From JABDQZ01 sp963801985 (GTDB lineage Bacteria; Pseudomonadota; Gammaproteobacteria; Chromatiales; Chromatiaceae), in the NCBI GenBank assembly GCA_963801985.1, contig CAWDGV010000002.1:186001-250000 (forward strand): a stretch of 64,000 nt of DNA, given 5' to 3'. A program made the translations under genes and the position numbers. The notes beneath the pieces were generated by a model, which worked only from the letters and a program-made list of their open reading frames with translations, made no database searches and was not told where the DNA came from. Positions 43,428-52,683 of this stretch are shown here, one piece after another; within the stretch, counting starts at the first letter, position 1, and each line of letters starts with the position of its first letter.

Positions 43428-44754
43428 AGCCATGCCCCCTGATGCGGGCTTTCATTCGGTAAGGTCGGTCGCAGCCAATGTGCTTCATGGCGTCACTCAA
43501 GGCGGTTCTCTGACACGCCTGCTGGCGGAATCTGCCGGCAGTGTTAATGACAAAGACCGTGCCCTGTTATCCGAACTGCTGTTTGGCAGCTGTCGCTGGT
43601 ATCACCGGCTTGATGCCGTACTGTCATTGCTGATGCAAAAACCGTTAAGAAAACGAGATGGCGATGTCCATGCCTTGCTGATTATTGGGCTTTACCAGCT
43701 GAATCATATGCGCATAAAGCCACATGCGGTGTTGGCTGAGACGGTCAATGCAGCACGTCATCTTGGTAAGCCCATGTTCACCCGCCTGGTCAATGGCGTG
43801 TTGCGTCGTTTTCAACGTGAGCAGGAGTCATTACTGAAGCAGGCCGATAACAACCCGGCAGTAGCCAGTTCCATGCCGCAATGGCTGCTTGAAGAATTGA
43901 AGAGCGCCTGGCCTGACCAGTGGCAACAGATAACCTCGGCGATGTTGCAGCAGCCACCACTGACACTGCGCCTTAATACTCGCCTGGTTGGAATGCAGGA
44001 TTATCTTCAGCAGCTGCTTGATCAGCACATGCCAGCCAAGCCGGTAAAAGGTATGGAAAGCGCCCTGGTTCTGGATAAAGCGGTACCGGTAGAACAGATT
44101 CCCGGTTTCATGCAGGGACTGGTTTCTGTACAGGATGCCGGGGCCCAGTTGGCGGCCGTGTTACTGGATGCAACTCAGGGCTCGATGGTGCTGGATGCCT
44201 GTTCTGCACCCGGAGGCAAAACCGGACATATTCTTGAACGTTCAGACAATCTGCAGCTGACAGCCATTGATATTGATGAACAGCGCCTGGAAAAAGTTCA
44301 GGAAAACCTGCAGCGTCTCGGCTTGCATGCTGTGCTTGAGGTGGGCGATGCGGCGAAAAACAAAGGTGACTGGGTAAAGCGACAATATGATTTCATCCTG
44401 CTGGATGTTCCCTGTTCTGCGACTGGCGTGATTCGTCGCCACCCGGATATCAAACTGCTCAGAAAGCGATCCGATATTGCTGGCCTGGTCGAACAGCAAC
44501 GCAAAATTCTGCTTAATGTATGGCCGCTGCTCAAACCAGGTGGAGGTCTGCTGTATGCAACCTGTTCTTTGCTGGCGGCAGAAAATGAACAGCAGGTTGA
44601 CTGGTTGTTGAAACAAAAGCAGGATGCAGTTGAATTATCATTAGAGCCACTGGTCGAACACCATCGCAGAAAGCACGGTATCCAGTTATTACCGGGTGAT
44701 TTAAATATGGATGGCTTTTTTTATTCATTGCTCACAAAGGGGAAAAATGTATAG
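43420..44754 (+). CDS. rsmB: 16S rRNA (cytosine(967)-C(5))-methyltransferase
   Basis: 444 residues: an NusB-like N-terminal domain (about 10-145) and a SAM-dependent methyltransferase domain with LDACSAPGGKTGHILE, VGDAAKNKGDWV, the catalytic cysteine in DVPCSATGVIRRHPD, and YATCSLL. It methylates C967 of 16S rRNA. The start may be TTG at 43420 or ATG at 43432. It overlaps fmt and the DUF4390 gene, suggesting a common transcript. Confidence 0.94.
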   Translation: MAKAMPPDAGFHSVRSVAANVLHGVTQGGSLTRLLAESAGSVNDKDRALLSELLFGSCRWYHRLDAVLSLLMQKPLRKRDGDVHALLIIGLYQLNHMRIKPHAVLAETVNAARHLGKPMFTRLVNGVLRRFQREQESLLKQADNNPAVASSMPQWLLEELKSAWPDQWQQITSAMLQQPPLTLRLNTRLVGMQDYLQQLLDQHMPAKPVKGMESALVLDKAVPVEQIPGFMQGLVSVQDAGAQLAAVLLDATQGSMVLDACSAPGGKTGHILERSDNLQLTAIDIDEQRLEKVQENLQRLGLHAVLEVGDAAKNKGDWVKRQYDFILLDVPCSATGVIRRHPDIKLLRKRSDIAGLVEQQRKILLNVWPLLKPGGGLLYATCSLLAAENEQQVDWLLKQKQDAVELSLEPLVEHHRRKHGIQLLPGDLNMDGFFYSLLTKGKNV

Positions 44755-45334
44755 CACAGGGCTAATTTCAGTAACCCGTTACAGACTTACCGGTCTAATG
44801 GTTTATTGCCTGTTATGCTGGATTTTCATTATGCCAGTGCTGGCGGATGGGGTCATTGTGCAGCAGGCATCATCAAGACTGCAGAATGAACAATTTGTGA
44901 TTGATGCCGAGATTGACTACGAGTTTACTAAAGTAGCACTTGAGGCCCTCGAAAATGGTGTACCACTAACGATTGATATTCATGTTCAGGTCCGACGCGA
45001 TGGTGCCTGGATCTGGGAAAAAGATATCATCGATTTTCACAAGCGCCGCCAATTGCGATACCTGCCTTTATCATCAACCTATGAAGTCATCGGCTTTAAA
45101 GGCGAGGAAAAACGCCAGTTTGTATCCCGCTCGGCTGCAATCGATGCTCTCGGTGAAATAAGGAATATGCCAGTTGTTAGCCTGGAGCAGCTCGAAGCGG
45201 GTGAAACCTACCGCATGGAAATTCGCAGTGAACTGGATATTGATTCATTGCCAGTACCATTGAGACCAACAGCGTATATTTCTTCCGGTTGGAGCATCTC
45301 CAGTGACTGGAGCAGATGGCGCATAAGGCCATGA
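44747..45334 (+). CDS. DUF4390 family membrane protein
   Basis: 195 residues with one N-terminal hydrophobic segment (LTGLMVYCLLCWIFIMPVLA) ending in a signal-peptide-like LADG, then a beta-rich domain including LSSTYEVIGFKGEEKRQF. The start at 44747 follows a strong site (AAAGGGGAA). The gene commonly sits between rsmB and ntrY in gammaproteobacteria and is of unknown function. The stop overlaps the ntrY start as ATGA. Confidence 0.85.
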   Translation: MYSTGLISVTRYRLTGLMVYCLLCWIFIMPVLADGVIVQQASSRLQNEQFVIDAEIDYEFTKVALEALENGVPLTIDIHVQVRRDGAWIWEKDIIDFHKRRQLRYLPLSSTYEVIGFKGEEKRQFVSRSAAIDALGEIRNMPVVSLEQLEAGETYRMEIRSELDIDSLPVPLRPTAYISSGWSISSDWSRWRIRP

Positions 45335-47535
45335 GTAAATTGCGACATTCAAGTATGTTGCTGTTGTTTCTGGTGTTGCTGCCATTGCTGGTATCGCTGC
45401 ACCTGATGAGTAGCGCAGTACAGAATTCAGATGACTTGAGTCGCCTGTTTATCCCGCTGCTGGTTTTTAATGTACTTGGTCTGTTCATCATTCTGGTACT
45501 GATTGTGATCAACCTGGTCCGGTTGATTGGCCAGTATCGCCGAAGAGAGCCGGGCTCGCGCCTTACTGTCAGAATGGTTCTGGTGTTTCTGATGCTTTCC
45601 CTGCCGCCGGTATCGGTAGTGTATTACTACTCGCTGGAGTTTTTGCACCAGGGAATCGATTCCTGGTTCGACGTGCAGATTGACTCGGCGCTGGATGACA
45701 GTCTTGAACTTGGACGGGCCTCCCTGGATCTGAACAAACGCCAGTTTTTGCGCGCAACCGAACAATTGCTCAGGCAGGTTGAAGATGAATCGGAAACAGC
45801 CATGGCCGTTAGCCTGGTTGACCTGCTGGACCGGTCAGGTGCTATTGAGTTGGTATTAATGCATGGGTCAGGCCGGGTTATTGGTTCTTCAAATATCAAC
45901 CCTGAGCAAATTGTTCCGGAAAGTGTTGAGATTTCTGTCATTCAGCAAGTTCGTGCCGGGGGTAATTTTGTCAGTGTATTACCTTATGGTGAGAATGAGC
46001 TGTTGCATGTGCGGGCAGTGGTGCGCGATGAATTCAGGCCAATTCTGCTACAGGCCATTTACCCGATGTCAGAACATATCTCTGGCCTGACGGGGTCCGT
46101 GGAGTCTGCGCTGGTGCGTTACCAGGAACTTTCATTTTTGCGCCAGTCATTAAAATTCAATTTTTCGCTGACCCTTTTGCTGGTGCTGGCTTTCGCAATA
46201 TTTACTGCTGTCTGGGCCGCTTTTTATTTCGCGCATAAACTGGTTGCGCCTATCTCTGATATTGCTGCAGGAACCCGTGCAGTCGCTGCCGGGGATTATG
46301 AAAAGCAGTTGCCATTACAGGATTCACATGATGAATTGAGCTTTCTGGTCGCTTCATTTAATACCATGATGCGACGCATTTCGCAGGCCAGTGACCAGGC
46401 GGCGCGCAGCCAGCGCCTGGTTGAAGAGCAGAAAACCTACCTGGAAACCGTTCTCGGTCACCTGTCTTCAGGTGTCATCGTGTTTGATAGCAGTAAACGA
46501 TTACAGACAGCGAACCGGGCTGCCGAGATTATCTTTGATGTGGATTTTAGTGCACACATTCATCAGCCGATATCCGTTATATCGGGTTTTTCCGAACACC
46601 TTTCGCAGTGGGTGGAAAGTATTGACCATGCATTAGCGGAAGAGCTTACTGAGTGGCGCGAGGAAATTACCTTGTATGGCTCTGAGGGGCGACTCGTACT
46701 GATGACACGCATCAGCCCTCTCATGGACTCACAGGGCAAACTCAAGGGTCGCGTGGTTGTATTTGATGATATTACCGAATTAATCCAGGCACAGCGTAAC
46801 GCTGCCTGGGGAGAAGTGGCGCGGCGGCTGGCACACGAAATCAAGAATCCACTGACACCGATACAATTATCAGCTGAACGTCTGCGTCACAAGTATCTTG
46901 GTTTAATGTCAGAGGACGATGCGCGTGTGCTGGACAAGGCAACTCATACGATCGTACAGCAGGTCGACGCAATGAAATCCATGGTGAATGCCTTTTCAGA
47001 TTATGCGAAGCCTTCCAAGCTGGAAACACGGCCTATCATACTTGATGACTTGATACATGAAGTCGTGGCGTTATATGAAGCTTCCGGTGATGGAGACAAA
47101 ATCCGGGTTGCCCTGAATACAGGGCGGGCTGAAATTGAGGTGGACCCTGTGCGTTTGCGGCAGGTGATTCATAACCTGGTAAAAAATGCACTCGAAGCAG
47201 TGGCAGACATTGATGAGCCGCAGGTTATTATCAACACGGAGTGTCAGGAGCGGGCGGAAGGAGTTTCGCTGGTGCTCGAAGTGCAAGATAATGGCCATGG
47301 TTTTGATGGCACCAAGCTGGCAAGCGTGTTTGAGCCTTATGTCACGAGTAAGATTAAAGGTACGGGGCTGGGCCTGGCTATCGTAAAGAAAATTGTTGAA
47401 GAGCATGGGGGCATGATTGCCGCTTCCAACCGGGCTGAGGGCGGAGCCCGTATGCTGGTTCGCCTGCCAGTCAATAAATTTGGCAAGCAACAGGTAGATA
47501 TTGAACAGCAAGACCATGAAGATGCGGGAGAGTAA
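45331..47535 (+). CDS. ntrY: NtrY-type membrane sensor histidine kinase
   Basis: 734 residues: several membrane helices in the first 100 residues and another near 280-305, a HAMP linker (KLVAPISDIAAGTRAVAAGD), a PAS domain (about 375-480), a HisKA domain with ARRLAHEIKNPLTPIQLSAE holding the phosphorylated histidine, and a HATPase domain with DNGHGF and GTGLGLAIVKK. It pairs with NtrX. The start at 45331 overlaps the preceding stop; an ATG at 45316 is also in frame. In other bacteria NtrYX responds to nitrogen or redox state. Confidence 0.92.
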   Translation: MSKLRHSSMLLLFLVLLPLLVSLHLMSSAVQNSDDLSRLFIPLLVFNVLGLFIILVLIVINLVRLIGQYRRREPGSRLTVRMVLVFLMLSLPPVSVVYYYSLEFLHQGIDSWFDVQIDSALDDSLELGRASLDLNKRQFLRATEQLLRQVEDESETAMAVSLVDLLDRSGAIELVLMHGSGRVIGSSNINPEQIVPESVEISVIQQVRAGGNFVSVLPYGENELLHVRAVVRDEFRPILLQAIYPMSEHISGLTGSVESALVRYQELSFLRQSLKFNFSLTLLLVLAFAIFTAVWAAFYFAHKLVAPISDIAAGTRAVAAGDYEKQLPLQDSHDELSFLVASFNTMMRRISQASDQAARSQRLVEEQKTYLETVLGHLSSGVIVFDSSKRLQTANRAAEIIFDVDFSAHIHQPISVISGFSEHLSQWVESIDHALAEELTEWREEITLYGSEGRLVLMTRISPLMDSQGKLKGRVVVFDDITELIQAQRNAAWGEVARRLAHEIKNPLTPIQLSAERLRHKYLGLMSEDDARVLDKATHTIVQQVDAMKSMVNAFSDYAKPSKLETRPIILDDLIHEVVALYEASGDGDKIRVALNTGRAEIEVDPVRLRQVIHNLVKNALEAVADIDEPQVIINTECQERAEGVSLVLEVQDNGHGFDGTKLASVFEPYVTSKIKGTGLGLAIVKKIVEEHGGMIAASNRAEGGARMLVRLPVNKFGKQQVDIEQQDHEDAGE

Positions 47536-47538
47536 AAC

Positions 47539-48900
47539 ATGAGTTATATCCTGATAGTCGATGACGAGCCTGATATCAGGGATCTGGTCAAGGACATCCT
47601 GGAAGATGAGGGCCACCAGGTAGCTACGGCTGAAAATGGTATTGCAGCCAGAAAGCTGTTGCGTGATCGGCGCCCACATCTGATTTTTCTGGATATATGG
47701 ATGCCGGACCTTGATGGTATTTCACTCTTAAAAGAATGGTCTGAAGGTGATGGGTTGCCGTGTCCGGTGATCATGATGTCGGGCCACGGCACGGTGGAAA
47801 CGGCTGTCGAGGCTACCCGCCTTGGTGCATACGATTTTCTTGAAAAACCGCTGTCACTGGCCAAGCTGCTGCTGACAGTGGAGCGTGCATTGCAGGCAGA
47901 AAAACTGCAGGTTGAGAACCAGGGGTTGAAAAGACGGGCAGATCCTGTTGTTGAGCCCTCGGGCCACAGCGTGGCGATTCAGCACCTGCGCGAACAGGTA
48001 AAACGTCTCGCACAGCATGATACCTGGGTACTGATCAGTGGAGAGCCCGGTTCCGGTCGCGAGACTTTTGCGCGTTTTCTGCATGCGCAGAGTAAGCGTC
48101 ATGCCAATCCTTTTGTGGATGTGAGTGTGTCCTCCATTGCATCAGGAAATTCCGCACGTGAGCTGTTTGGGAGCGAGGAAGATGGGCACATTTATTATGG
48201 CCGACTCGAACAGGCCAGTGGCGGCACGTTGTTCCTGGATGAAGTCGCTGATATGGATTTGGAAGCCCAGGCCCAGCTGTTGGGTGCATTGGATACCGGT
48301 TCTTTTTTGCGGGTTGGTGGCAGTGAGCCGGTTGAGGTGGATGTACGCATTATTGCAGCGACTCATAAAAACCTCGAGGAAGCGGTTAAGCAGGGCAAGT
48401 TCAGAGAGGATCTGTTTTTTCATTTGAACGTAGTGCCTTTGCAGATTCCACCCCTGCGTGATCATCGTGAAGATGTGCCGGAATTGTTGAATTTTTACAC
48501 GGACTTTTTTGTCGAACATGACCGGCTGCCGTATCGCCAGTTTTCCATGGCAGCTCAAAACTACCTGAGAAATTATGACTGGCCCGGTAATATCCGGGAG
48601 CTTAAAAACGTGGTGCAACGTCTGATGATCATGAATTCAGATGAGGAAATCACACAGAACGAGGTGGAAACTGCATTGGGCAGCAGTGCTGAGCCGGAGC
48701 TGAAGCTCAGTGGTGGCGTGGTTTCCTTTGATCAGCCAATCCGGCAGGCAAGGGAAGAATTTGAACGCGCCTATCTGGAATACCAGCTGGTCAAGCACGA
48801 TGGCAATGTCAGCCAGATGGCTGAAGAAGCGGGTATGGAACGCACTCATCTTTATCGAAAATTGCGTTCCGTGGGGATTGAAATCAAGGATCGTCGGTAA
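47539..48900 (+). CDS. ntrX: NtrX-type response regulator with divergent AAA+ motifs
   Basis: 453 residues: a receiver domain (VDDEPDIRDLVKDILEDEG, phosphoacceptor in FLDIWMPDLDG), an AAA+ domain and a C-terminal helix-turn-helix (GNVSQMAEEAGMERTHLYRK). The Walker A region reads GEPGSGRETFAR, with arginine where lysine is expected, and the segment after ELFG reads SEEDGHIYYGRLEQASGGTL, so the sigma-54-contacting GAFTGA loop is missing. It is therefore unlikely to activate sigma-54 promoters and probably works as a plain activator or repressor. Follows ntrY by 3 bases. Confidence 0.92.
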   Translation: MSYILIVDDEPDIRDLVKDILEDEGHQVATAENGIAARKLLRDRRPHLIFLDIWMPDLDGISLLKEWSEGDGLPCPVIMMSGHGTVETAVEATRLGAYDFLEKPLSLAKLLLTVERALQAEKLQVENQGLKRRADPVVEPSGHSVAIQHLREQVKRLAQHDTWVLISGEPGSGRETFARFLHAQSKRHANPFVDVSVSSIASGNSARELFGSEEDGHIYYGRLEQASGGTLFLDEVADMDLEAQAQLLGALDTGSFLRVGGSEPVEVDVRIIAATHKNLEEAVKQGKFREDLFFHLNVVPLQIPPLRDHREDVPELLNFYTDFFVEHDRLPYRQFSMAAQNYLRNYDWPGNIRELKNVVQRLMIMNSDEEITQNEVETALGSSAEPELKLSGGVVSFDQPIRQAREEFERAYLEYQLVKHDGNVSQMAEEAGMERTHLYRKLRSVGIEIKDRR

Positions 48901-48969
48901 ATGTCAGTTTTTTCTGCTTTGATACATGTATGAAGTATCAGTTAATGCATTTCTGAGTTCGACTGAATA

Positions 48970-50346
48970 ATGAAAATAATAATTCTTGGTGCGGGTCAGG
49001 TGGGGCGTTCAGTCGCTACCAACCTGGTAAATGAAAACAACGATATAACAGTTGTTGACTATGATGCTGACCTGCTCAGGGATTTGCGTGACCGTCTTGA
49101 TATTGGCACGGTGCAGGGTCTGGCTTCGCATCCGGATGTGTTAAGGCGCGCAGGCGCTGAAGATGCCGATATGATCCTCGCTGTGACCAACAGCGATGAA
49201 GTCAACATGGTTGCCTGCCAGGTGGCCTATACACTGTTTCGTACACCCGCGAAAATTGCCCGGGTGCGTTCGCAGGATTACCTCCGACATAAAGAGTTAT
49301 TTGCCCCCAATGCGCTGCCTATCGATTTGATGATCAGCCCGGAGCAACTGGTCACTCAATACATCATGCGCTTGATTGAACATCCGGGTGCCCTGCAGGT
49401 GATGGATTTTGCCGATGGTCGGGTTCGCCTGGTAGCTGTTCGCGCCTATTACGGTGGCCCGCTGGTTGGCCACCAGTTAAAAGAACTGAATGAGCACCTG
49501 GATAAAGCCGAGGCGCGCGTTGCAGCGATTTACCGAAAAAACCGCTCGATCCATCCGGACGGTATTACCGTTATTGAGCCGGATGATGAAGTGTTCTTCA
49601 TAGCGGCTTCTGAAAATATTCCCGCGGTGATGCGAGAGCTCCGGCGAGCTGAAAAACCCTTTCGGCGTATGATTTTTGCCGGTGCTGGCAATATTGGCCG
49701 GCGCCTGGCAGCTGCCCTGGAAAACAATTACCGGGTCAAGCTGATTGAAAAGAGCAAGCCGATTGCGATGCGTGTCTCAGAGGAATTGGAGCATAGCATT
49801 GTGCTGCATGGCGACTCTTCTGATGAAGAGCTGTTAATTGAGGAGAATATTGAGGACACCGATATTTTTTGCGCTGTAACCAATGACGACGAGGCTAACG
49901 TATTGTCGGCAATGCTGGCAAAAAGACTCGGTGCCCGGAAAGTCATGGCGCTGATTAACCGCCCGGCCTATGTTGACCTGGTGCAATCATCTGGCGATAT
50001 CGATATCGCCATTTCGCCACAACAGGCAACCATTGGAACCCTGCTGACCTATGTACGCCGGGGTGATGTGGTGAACGTGCATTCACTGCGACGTGGTCTG
50101 GCAGAAGCCATCGAGGCTATTGCCCATGGTGACAGCACGTCTTCCAAGGTCGTTGGTAAAAGTGTCGAACAAATCAAATTGCCAGAAGGTGCGAGCATTG
50201 CAGCGCTGGTGCGTGGTGAAGAAGTCATCATTGCGCACCATGACACCGTTATCGAAACGGATGATCATGTTGTAATGTTTCTGATGAATAAAAGCAAAAT
50301 TAATGAAGTTGAAAAACTGTTCCAGGTGGGGATTACCTTTCTCTAG
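48970..50346 (+). CDS. trkA: Trk potassium uptake regulatory protein TrkA
   Basis: 458 residues made of two RCK repeats: KIIILGAGQVGRSVATNLVN at the start and MIFAGAGNIGRRLAAALE in the middle, each a nucleotide-binding fold followed by a TrkA_C domain. It gates the TrkH potassium channel in response to NAD(H) or ATP at the inner membrane. TrkH follows after a 9-base gap. The gene follows ntrX, a common neighbour in gammaproteobacteria. Confidence 0.95.
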   Translation: MKIIILGAGQVGRSVATNLVNENNDITVVDYDADLLRDLRDRLDIGTVQGLASHPDVLRRAGAEDADMILAVTNSDEVNMVACQVAYTLFRTPAKIARVRSQDYLRHKELFAPNALPIDLMISPEQLVTQYIMRLIEHPGALQVMDFADGRVRLVAVRAYYGGPLVGHQLKELNEHLDKAEARVAAIYRKNRSIHPDGITVIEPDDEVFFIAASENIPAVMRELRRAEKPFRRMIFAGAGNIGRRLAAALENNYRVKLIEKSKPIAMRVSEELEHSIVLHGDSSDEELLIEENIEDTDIFCAVTNDDEANVLSAMLAKRLGARKVMALINRPAYVDLVQSSGDIDIAISPQQATIGTLLTYVRRGDVVNVHSLRRGLAEAIEAIAHGDSTSSKVVGKSVEQIKLPEGASIAALVRGEEVIIAHHDTVIETDDHVVMFLMNKSKINEVEKLFQVGITFL

Positions 50347-50355
50347 GCACCTGAT

Positions 50356-51807
50356 ATGAGATTGCTTGCCATCCAACGTATCCTTGGTCTGCTGCTGATA
50401 GTCTTCAGTACGACTTTGCTGCCACCTGCCCTGGTTTCATTGTGGTATGACGATGGTGCCTACTATGCGTTTATTACCGCATTTTTCATCACTCTGGGAG
50501 TTGGCTTTGTCAGCTGGTTGCCGGTACGAAACAACAAGCGCGAAATGCGTATGCGCGATGGCTTTATTGTAGTCGTTTTGTTCTGGTTCGTGCTGGGAGC
50601 AATTGGTGCCTTGCCATTCATGCTGTCAGTCAATCCGAACCTGACTTTGACTGACTCGTTGTTTGAATCCATTTCCGGGCTGACAACAACCGGTGCAACT
50701 GTCATTACCAATCTTGAGGAGCTGCCAAGGTCCATCCTGTATTATCGTCAGCAACTGCAGTGGCTGGGTGGTATGGGTATCGTGGTACTGGCGGTTGCTG
50801 TATTGCCTCTTCTGGGTATTGGTGGCATGCAGTTGTACCGTGCTGAAACACCCGGGCCGGTAAAGGATTCCAAGCTGACCCCCCGGATTGCTGAAACGGC
50901 CAAGGCGCTCTGGTATATCTACCTGGGTTTGACCATTGCCTGCGCAGTGGCTTACTGGGCCGCCGGTATGCAGCTGTTTGATGCAATCGGCCATGCCTTT
51001 TCAACCGTATCTATTGGTGGCTTTTCGACTCATGATGCCAGTATTGGTTATTACAACAGTACGCTGATTGAAATGATTGCCGTCGTTTTCATGCTGGTTT
51101 CCGGTGTGAATTTCGCTTTGCATTTTGTCGCGTTTCGCAGTCGTTCCATATGGGGTTACCTGAAGGATTCCGAATTTCGTTTTTATATTTCACTATTAAT
51201 GACAGTAACGACGATCGTTACCATTTACCTGTTTTTTTCAAATACTTACGAAAGCTGGCAGGACGCTTTCACCATTGCCCTGTTCCAGTCAGTTTCGATT
51301 GGCACAACGGCAGGCTTTACCACCGCCGAGTACTATAACTGGCCTGGCTTTGTCGCTATTCTGCTGCTGTTTACCAGTTTCGTCGGGGGCTGTGCGGGTT
51401 CTACCGGTGGTGGTATCAAGGTCATTCGCTTTCTATTGCTGATTAAGCAGGGCGCCAGGGAAATTCTCAGGTTGATTCATCCTGCGGCCCAGATCCCGAT
51501 CCGGATCGGTGGTAACACGGTGCCGTACCGTGTTGTGGATGCGATCTGGGGTTTTTTTGCGCTTTACGTGGCCAGCTTTATCATGATGTATCTTGCACTG
51601 GCCATGACGGGGCTTGACCTGATGACGGCATACTCGGCTGTCGCAGCGTGTATCAATAACCTTGGCCCCGGCCTGGCTGGAGTGGGTGCGCACTATGCGG
51701 ATATCAATGATCCGGCCAAGTGGGTGTTGTGTTTTGCTATGCTGCTGGGACGCCTGGAAATTTTTACCCTGCTGGTAATCCTGTCGCCGGCGTTTTGGGC
51801 CAAATGA
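50356..51807 (+). CDS. trkH: Trk potassium uptake channel TrkH
   Basis: 483 residues of an integral membrane potassium channel subunit with four pore loops. Conserved pieces include SLFESISGLTTTGATV, FSTVSIGGFSTHDASIG, QSVSIGTTAGFTTAEY, and GCAGSTGGGIKVIR. It works with TrkA. A repeat element follows directly. Confidence 0.95.
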   Translation: MRLLAIQRILGLLLIVFSTTLLPPALVSLWYDDGAYYAFITAFFITLGVGFVSWLPVRNNKREMRMRDGFIVVVLFWFVLGAIGALPFMLSVNPNLTLTDSLFESISGLTTTGATVITNLEELPRSILYYRQQLQWLGGMGIVVLAVAVLPLLGIGGMQLYRAETPGPVKDSKLTPRIAETAKALWYIYLGLTIACAVAYWAAGMQLFDAIGHAFSTVSIGGFSTHDASIGYYNSTLIEMIAVVFMLVSGVNFALHFVAFRSRSIWGYLKDSEFRFYISLLMTVTTIVTIYLFFSNTYESWQDAFTIALFQSVSIGTTAGFTTAEYYNWPGFVAILLLFTSFVGGCAGSTGGGIKVIRFLLLIKQGAREILRLIHPAAQIPIRIGGNTVPYRVVDAIWGFFALYVASFIMMYLALAMTGLDLMTAYSAVAACINNLGPGLAGVGAHYADINDPAKWVLCFAMLLGRLEIFTLLVILSPAFWAK

Positions 51808-51814
51808 TGATTTG

Positions 51815-51979
51815 CACCACAAAGACCTCAAAGACCACCAAGTTCACCAAGAACCTATTGTCTTACCTGCGAAGTTAATAGGGAGAAAATTAGGTATCAC
51901 AGGTTACTTTGATGATGCTTGTTTGTTACAAAGGACTACAAAATGTTAACAATAAAAATCCTTTGTGGTCTTCGTGGTG
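51815..51979. repeat. Intergenic inverted-end element, copy 4
   Basis: Left end CACCACAAAGACCTCAAAG (51815-51833) and right end CTTTGTGGTCTTCGTGGTG (51961-51979) are reverse complements with few mismatches. It lies between the convergent trkH and sigma-factor genes. Its ends are the same type as copy 1 (CACCACGAAGG). Confidence 0.75.
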
Positions 51980-51988
51980 AATTATTTT

Positions 51989-52516
51989 TTAATCTAATAA
52001 TTCGCGCAGTTTCTGACGGGCGCGGAATAAACGCGTACCTGCACCGGCCGTGCTGATTCCCAGGTGCTGGGCAATTTCTTTCTGTGAATAACCGTGAATA
52101 ACCTGCAGTAACAGTGGTTCACGATATTCCTGGGGCAGTTTTTGAACGGCCTGTCTTAAAACGAAGGCCTCGGTCGACGTATCGTAGTGCGCCTGTTTTT
52201 CTTCAAGTTCAGTAACTGGCATATCAGAAAATTCCGCCCGCTTGCGCTCAAAACGACGGGCGTTCTCACGCCTGACAATAGTAAATAGCCAGCTTTTGAC
52301 CGCCTTGACGTCATTCAGTTTATGGGCTGATTTCCAGGCTCGCATCAGCGTGTCCTGTACCAGGTCTTCGGCTACTTCCTTGTTTCCGGTTAGCCAGTAG
52401 GCATAGCGAAACAGGTCAGTTGCATACTGGCTGATTAAGGATGAAAAAATTGACTGATTGGCTTTAAGTTGCGTTTTTTCGCTGCTACGAAATCCTTGCA
52501 GGGCTAATGTTGTCAT
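51989..52516 (-). CDS. ECF-type RNA polymerase sigma factor
   Basis: 175 residues with sigma region 2 (FRYAYWLTGNKEVAEDLVQD, TLMRAWKSAHKLNDVKAVKS) and region 4 (LPQEYREPLLLQVIHGYSQK, EIAQHLGISTAGAGTRLFRA). Most ECF factors are held by an anti-sigma factor encoded next to them, but none is adjacent here: the neighbours are a repeat element and a response regulator. A set of TGTAAC repeats lies 107-165 bases upstream. The stress it responds to is unknown. Confidence 0.9.
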   Translation of the reverse strand: MTTLALQGFRSSEKTQLKANQSIFSSLISQYATDLFRYAYWLTGNKEVAEDLVQDTLMRAWKSAHKLNDVKAVKSWLFTIVRRENARRFERKRAEFSDMPVTELEEKQAHYDTSTEAFVLRQAVQKLPQEYREPLLLQVIHGYSQKEIAQHLGISTAGAGTRLFRARQKLRELLD

Positions 52517-52622
52517 GGCTGTTTCCCGGTTATTTTATTTCTCTTACCAGTAATAGAGCAGGGACCGTGCCAACTTATAAGTTATTGAATAATAAAGTAA
52601 ATAAAATTTTTGATATCGTTTA

Positions 52623-52681
52623 TGTAACAAAGCGTTGCAACAAAACGTTACAGTTAATGCTTATTGTAACGGTCTGTAACG
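52623..52681 (-). promoter_or_regulatory. TGTAAC repeat cluster upstream of the ECF sigma gene
   Basis: Four TGTAAC-type words in 59 bases. Two direct copies of TGTAACG sit exactly 10 bases apart (52665-52671 and 52675-52681), one TGTAACA is at 52623-52629, and an inverted CGTTACA at 52646-52652. A GTTGCAAC palindrome lies at 52634-52641. The helical-turn spacing is typical of sites for a regulator bound in tandem. Confidence 0.5.
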
Positions 52682-52683
52682 TA

